The notes beneath the pieces were generated by a model, which made no database searches, had not been told where the DNA came from, and worked only from the letters and a program-made list of their open reading frames with translations. 8,616 nt of DNA from Thermoanaerobaculaceae bacterium (GTDB lineage Bacteria; Acidobacteriota; UBA4820). Shown here piece after piece: positions 5,998 to 8,616 of this stretch; positions within the stretch are counted from its first letter, which is position 1, and each line of letters starts with the position of its first letter. The stretch lies in the NCBI GenBank assembly GCA_012798145.1, contig JAAZNT010000281.1, forward strand, positions 1-8,616, in the 5' to 3' direction. Both the position numbers and the translations under genes were made by a program.

Positions 5998-7533
5998 ATG
6001 GCAGTAACAGTTGACGGCAAGAGTTTGACTATTGAAGATGTTTTGAAAGTTGCAAGGTTTGGAGAAAAAGTTGAGATCCACCCTGACGCCCTTGAAAGAA
6101 TAAAAGCGTCAAGAGCCTTCATTGAAAGAAAAATCACAGCAAGAGAAATAATGTATGGAGTCAACACCGGCATTGGAGAACTTGTTAATGTCATTTTAAA
6201 TGATGACCAGATACAGGATTTCCAGAAATACCTCATTTACAACCATGCTGCAGGAATTGGCGAACCTTGTCCAATAGAGCATGTTAGAGCGGCAATGCTG
6301 AGCAGGGTCAATGTCCACGCAAAAGGATACAGCGGCTGCAGACCAGAAATAACCCTTACCTATATTGAAATGTTGAACAAGGGCGTAACCCCTGTCGTAT
6401 GCGAAAAAGGAAGCGTCGGCGCCTGCGGAGATCTTTCCCCTATGAGCCAATGCGCTTTGTCTTTGATGGGCGAAGGCGAATGCTTTTATCAGGGAAAAAG
6501 AATGCCAACAAAAGAGGCAATGGACAAAGCCGGAATAAGCATCCCGGGATTGAAAGCAAGAGACGGGCTCGCAGCGATAAACGGCTCTAATCTGATAACA
6601 GGGATAGGTTGTCTTATCCTCAACGACGCAGAAGTATGGACAAAGCATGCAGAAGTTGCTGCGGCAATGACCCTTGAAGCGCTTCTTGCCAATATGAAGC
6701 CATACGATGTGAAACTTCACCAGCTCCGTGGCTTTCCGGGAGCGGTGAAATCGGCGTCAAACCTGAAATCAATTATGGACGGTTCCGATTTGATAGCAGG
6801 AAAAGTCAAAGTGAAAGTTCAGGACGCTTATTCAATGCGCTCAACTCCGCAAGTCATAGGCGCTTTAAGAGACCAGTTGAAACACGCAAGGAAACAGATT
6901 TAAATAGAACTCAATGGAGTAGCAGACAACCCTATTTTCGTTAGCGAAGAAGACAGGGTTTTGACGGGAGCCAATTTTCAGGGGACTCCAGTAAGTCTTC
7001 CTCTTGATGTCACCGGCGCCGCTATCGCGATGGTCTGCGTTCTTTCCGAAAGAAGACTGAACAGGCTTTTAAACACAAATTTAAGCGTAGGTCTTCCTCC
7101 GTTTTTGACAAAAGGAGCCGGAATGTTTTCGGGTATGATGCTTTCTCAATACACGGCAGATATGCTTATTTCAGAGCAGAGAATCCTTTCCTCTCCTGCA
7201 TACACCCTCTCAATTCCAGCCGCGGCGGATCAAGAAGACTTCGTCTCAATGGGTATGAACAGCGCGCTAAAAACAAAGCAGATCCTGAAAAACGCTTATG
7301 GTGTGCTGGGAATAGAATTTATGGCTGCGGCTCAGGCTCTCGACTTTAGAGAATTCAATTTTGGCAAGGGAACAAAAACAGCGCACCGTGTGATAAGAAA
7401 ATATGTTGAGCACCTTGATGTTGACAGGCCTTTGTTCAGAGATCACAACACAATGGCAGAACTTGTTGAAAAAGGCGAAATAGTTGCTGAAGTGGAAAAA
7501 GAGATAGGAAAACTTCAAGACTCTTGGCAGTAA
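5998..7533 (+). pseudogene. hutH: Histidine ammonia-lyase-type MIO enzyme interrupted by one in-frame TAA; Ala-Cys-Gly triad
   Basis: Ignoring the stop, the frame encodes 511 codon positions, the normal HutH length (about 510), and matches the family from end to end. HutH deaminates histidine to urocanate in the cytoplasm as a homotetramer using the MIO electrophile made from an internal Ala-Ser-Gly. Visible active-site residues follow Pseudomonas HutH numbering: Tyr53 (MYGVNTGIG), His83 (NHAAGIGEP), the MIO segment GSVGACGDLSP, Arg281 (DAYSMRSTPQV) and Glu413 (QEDFVSMG). His83 and the Glu favour histidine over phenylalanine or tyrosine. The triad is Ala142-Cys143-Gly144, with Cys replacing Ser. 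Codon 302 is TAA between RKQI and IELNGVADNP, where the family has Glu. Everything after it is in the same frame and well conserved. The gene may be a recent pseudogene, a sequencing or assembly error, or less likely read through. No hutU, hutI or hutG is nearby, so the substrate is not certain. Confidence 0.88.
6901..6903 (+). other. In-frame nonsense codon (TAA) in the hutH-like gene
   Basis: The codon occupies the position where related lyases have Glu (pattern RKQ-V-E-IELNG), so GAA to TAA by one G-to-T change at 6901 explains it. There is no length change: 5998-6900 and 6904-7533 share a frame. The stop would give a 301-residue front part holding the MIO triad and a rear part of about 210 codons holding Glu413. 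The first in-frame start after it is a TTG at 6961 without a convincing ribosome binding site. TAA is the ordinary terminator of several intact genes here, so codon reassignment is unlikely. Confidence 0.85.
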
Positions 7534-7548
7534 CAAAAATTTGTTTTT

Positions 7549-7555
7549 AGGAGGT
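7549..7555 (+). promoter_or_regulatory. Consensus ribosome binding site of the MEMO-family gene
   Basis: AGGAGGT lies 5 nt before ATG 7561. It is the best Shine-Dalgarno in the window and sets the start, which also begins the signal peptide. Confidence 0.65.
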
Positions 7556-7560
7556 TTCAA

Positions 7561-8616
7561 ATGAGGACTCTTTTTGCTCTTATCCTTACTCTTTCTTCAA
7601 TTCTCATTTTTGCTTCCGCTCCCTCAAGAGAAGAGATTTTGAAAGAAATGGCAATTCCTTCAACGGAAACTGTAAGAGGCCAAAAGGATGGAATTGGCTA
7701 CGCAAAAACAAAAGAGCAGATGGAAGAAATCTACAACCTTTCTTTAGAAACACCTTCCCCAAATGTTTTCGGTGAAGAGCCTTCTTCATCCGCTTTTTGC
7801 GTAATAGTCCCTCACGACGATTACCTTTATGCCGGAAGAGTTTACAGACAACTTCTGCCTATGATAAAAGCAAAGACGGTTTTCATAATAGGTCCTCTCC
7901 ACAGATGGAGAGACTTTGATATCAAAAACAAGATAGTGCTTGACGGATATTCAAGTTGGAGGACACCTGACGGAGAGGCAAAAGTTTCAAAATTGCGAGA
8001 CCTGATTCTAAGGGGGCTTCCAGAGAACATATTTGTTCAAAACAACACTGCATTTGACTCTGAACATTCAATAGAAGGCCCTCTCTTCTTCCTGAAACAC
8101 GCAAACAAAGATGTTGAAATAGTTCCAATTCTTGTAACACCAATGGATTATCAAACTATGAAAGATATTATTGACAATCTTATAACCGTTGTTGGAACCT
8201 ATATGGAGTTTAACAAACTTTTTGTCGGAGACGATATAGCGTTTGTTATAAGCGCGGACGCTGTTCATTATGGAAAAGATTTCAACTACACTCCCTATGG
8301 GGACGGCGGATGTGAAGCGTATCAAAAAGCGGTTGATGAAGATAAATCAATAATTGTTGACCTTCTTTCAAAATCTGTCACAGAAAACAGAGTAAAAGCC
8401 ATTTTTGAGCGTTTTCAGGATTTGTATCAGCCGGAAAAATCCAAAATAACATGGTGCGGAAGATTCTCAATACCTTTCGGGCTTTCTTTGGGCTCAAATC
8501 TTTTCAGAATAACTAACGCAAGAGACTATAAAGCAAGGGCTTTTTATGGATATCCCCTATCCTACTCAACATCAATCGGCGCTCCTGCCCTTCCGTCAAA
8601 ATCAGGGCTTGGAACG
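7561..8616 (+). CDS. Exported MEMO-family protein (AmmeMemoRadiSam system protein B-like), 3'-partial
   Basis: An open frame of 352 codons that runs off the right edge. Residues 1-20 form a signal peptide: MRT, then the hydrophobic LFALILTLSSILIF, then an ASA cleavage site, so the product is predicted to be periplasmic or secreted. A region of about 60 residues precedes the MEMO fold, which is related to extradiol dioxygenases. The metal-site residues can be followed: IVPHDDYLYAG (His85; family usually PHAGYxYSG), FIIGPLHRW (His114; family GPNHR), a DSEHSIEGPLFFL segment (His169), SADAVHYG (His236) and WCGRFSIPFG (Cys299). These match the conserved His, His and Cys of MEMO, so a metal or redox role is possible, but the bacterial family's reaction is not established. 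AMMECR1 and radical-SAM partners are not in the window. It follows the lyase gene by 27 nt and is probably in the same transcript. Confidence 0.87.
   Translation, partial: MRTLFALILTLSSILIFASAPSREEILKEMAIPSTETVRGQKDGIGYAKTKEQMEEIYNLSLETPSPNVFGEEPSSSAFCVIVPHDDYLYAGRVYRQLLPMIKAKTVFIIGPLHRWRDFDIKNKIVLDGYSSWRTPDGEAKVSKLRDLILRGLPENIFVQNNTAFDSEHSIEGPLFFLKHANKDVEIVPILVTPMDYQTMKDIIDNLITVVGTYMEFNKLFVGDDIAFVISADAVHYGKDFNYTPYGDGGCEAYQKAVDEDKSIIVDLLSKSVTENRVKAIFERFQDLYQPEKSKITWCGRFSIPFGLSLGSNLFRITNARDYKARAFYGYPLSYSTSIGAPALPSKSGLGT

Noticed and set aside
6709..6720. TGTGAAACTTCAC-like palindrome as a CRP operator
   Set aside because: The half-sites are separated by only about 3 nt rather than 6 and lie inside conserved lyase codons, so it is probably chance.
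6901..6903. Genetic-code reassignment or a special amino acid at TAA
   Set aside because: Several intact genes in the window end at TAA, and the known bacterial insertions of special amino acids use TGA or TAG, so a point mutation or sequence error is far more likely.
6961..7533. A separate gene starting at TTG 6961
   Set aside because: It is the rear part of the same lyase in the same frame; conserved sequence begins already at 6904, before any start codon, and no good ribosome binding site precedes the TTG.

Overview
The window is a gapless, entirely plus-strand array of nine genes from an AT-rich bacterium. Both end genes run off the window: the first lacks its 5' end and the last lacks its 3' end. 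Arginine is mostly encoded by AGA/AGG, and GTG and TTG starts occur. The set of Hfq, a CRP-type regulator, a predicted lipoprotein, two L,D-transpeptidases and a DUF4388 protein fits a deep-branching, probably diderm bacterium of an Acidobacteriota/Aminicenantes-like or other candidate phylum. The lineage is inference and cannot be settled from this sequence. No stretch above about 30 bases lies between genes, so no gene-free region needs separate description. I saw no tRNA, rRNA, CRISPR, insertion sequence, riboswitch or convincing terminator.

Positions 1-2915 form an envelope block. It holds an L,D-transpeptidase with an alpha-helical repeat region (5'-truncated), a membrane-anchored second L,D-transpeptidase, a predicted lipoprotein resembling a YkuD domain that has lost its catalytic residues, and a type I signal peptidase. 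These genes overlap one another (4, 26 and 4 nt), so they are probably translationally coupled. Positions 2917-5968 form a regulatory/RNA block: a DUF4388 (PATAN-type) protein, MiaA (tRNA A37 prenylation), Hfq, and a CRP/FNR-family regulator that keeps every cAMP-contact residue I could align. The miaA-hfq adjacency is an old conserved arrangement.

Positions 5998-8616 form a metabolic block. The first gene is an aromatic amino acid lyase of the histidine ammonia-lyase (HutH) type with two striking features. Its MIO-forming triad reads Ala-Cys-Gly instead of Ala-Ser-Gly, and the reading frame is broken by one in-frame TAA at codon 302, where a single G-to-T change from GAA would explain the stop. 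The second gene is a MEMO-family protein with an N-terminal signal peptide, so it is predicted to act outside the cytoplasm, which is unusual for this family.

The points most worth following up are the cysteine MIO triad, the lone nonsense codon, the apparently dead third member of the YkuD cassette, the exported MEMO protein, and an Hfq with altered distal-face residues and an acidic tail tip. I did not find a clearly new multi-gene system such as a defence island or mobile element.
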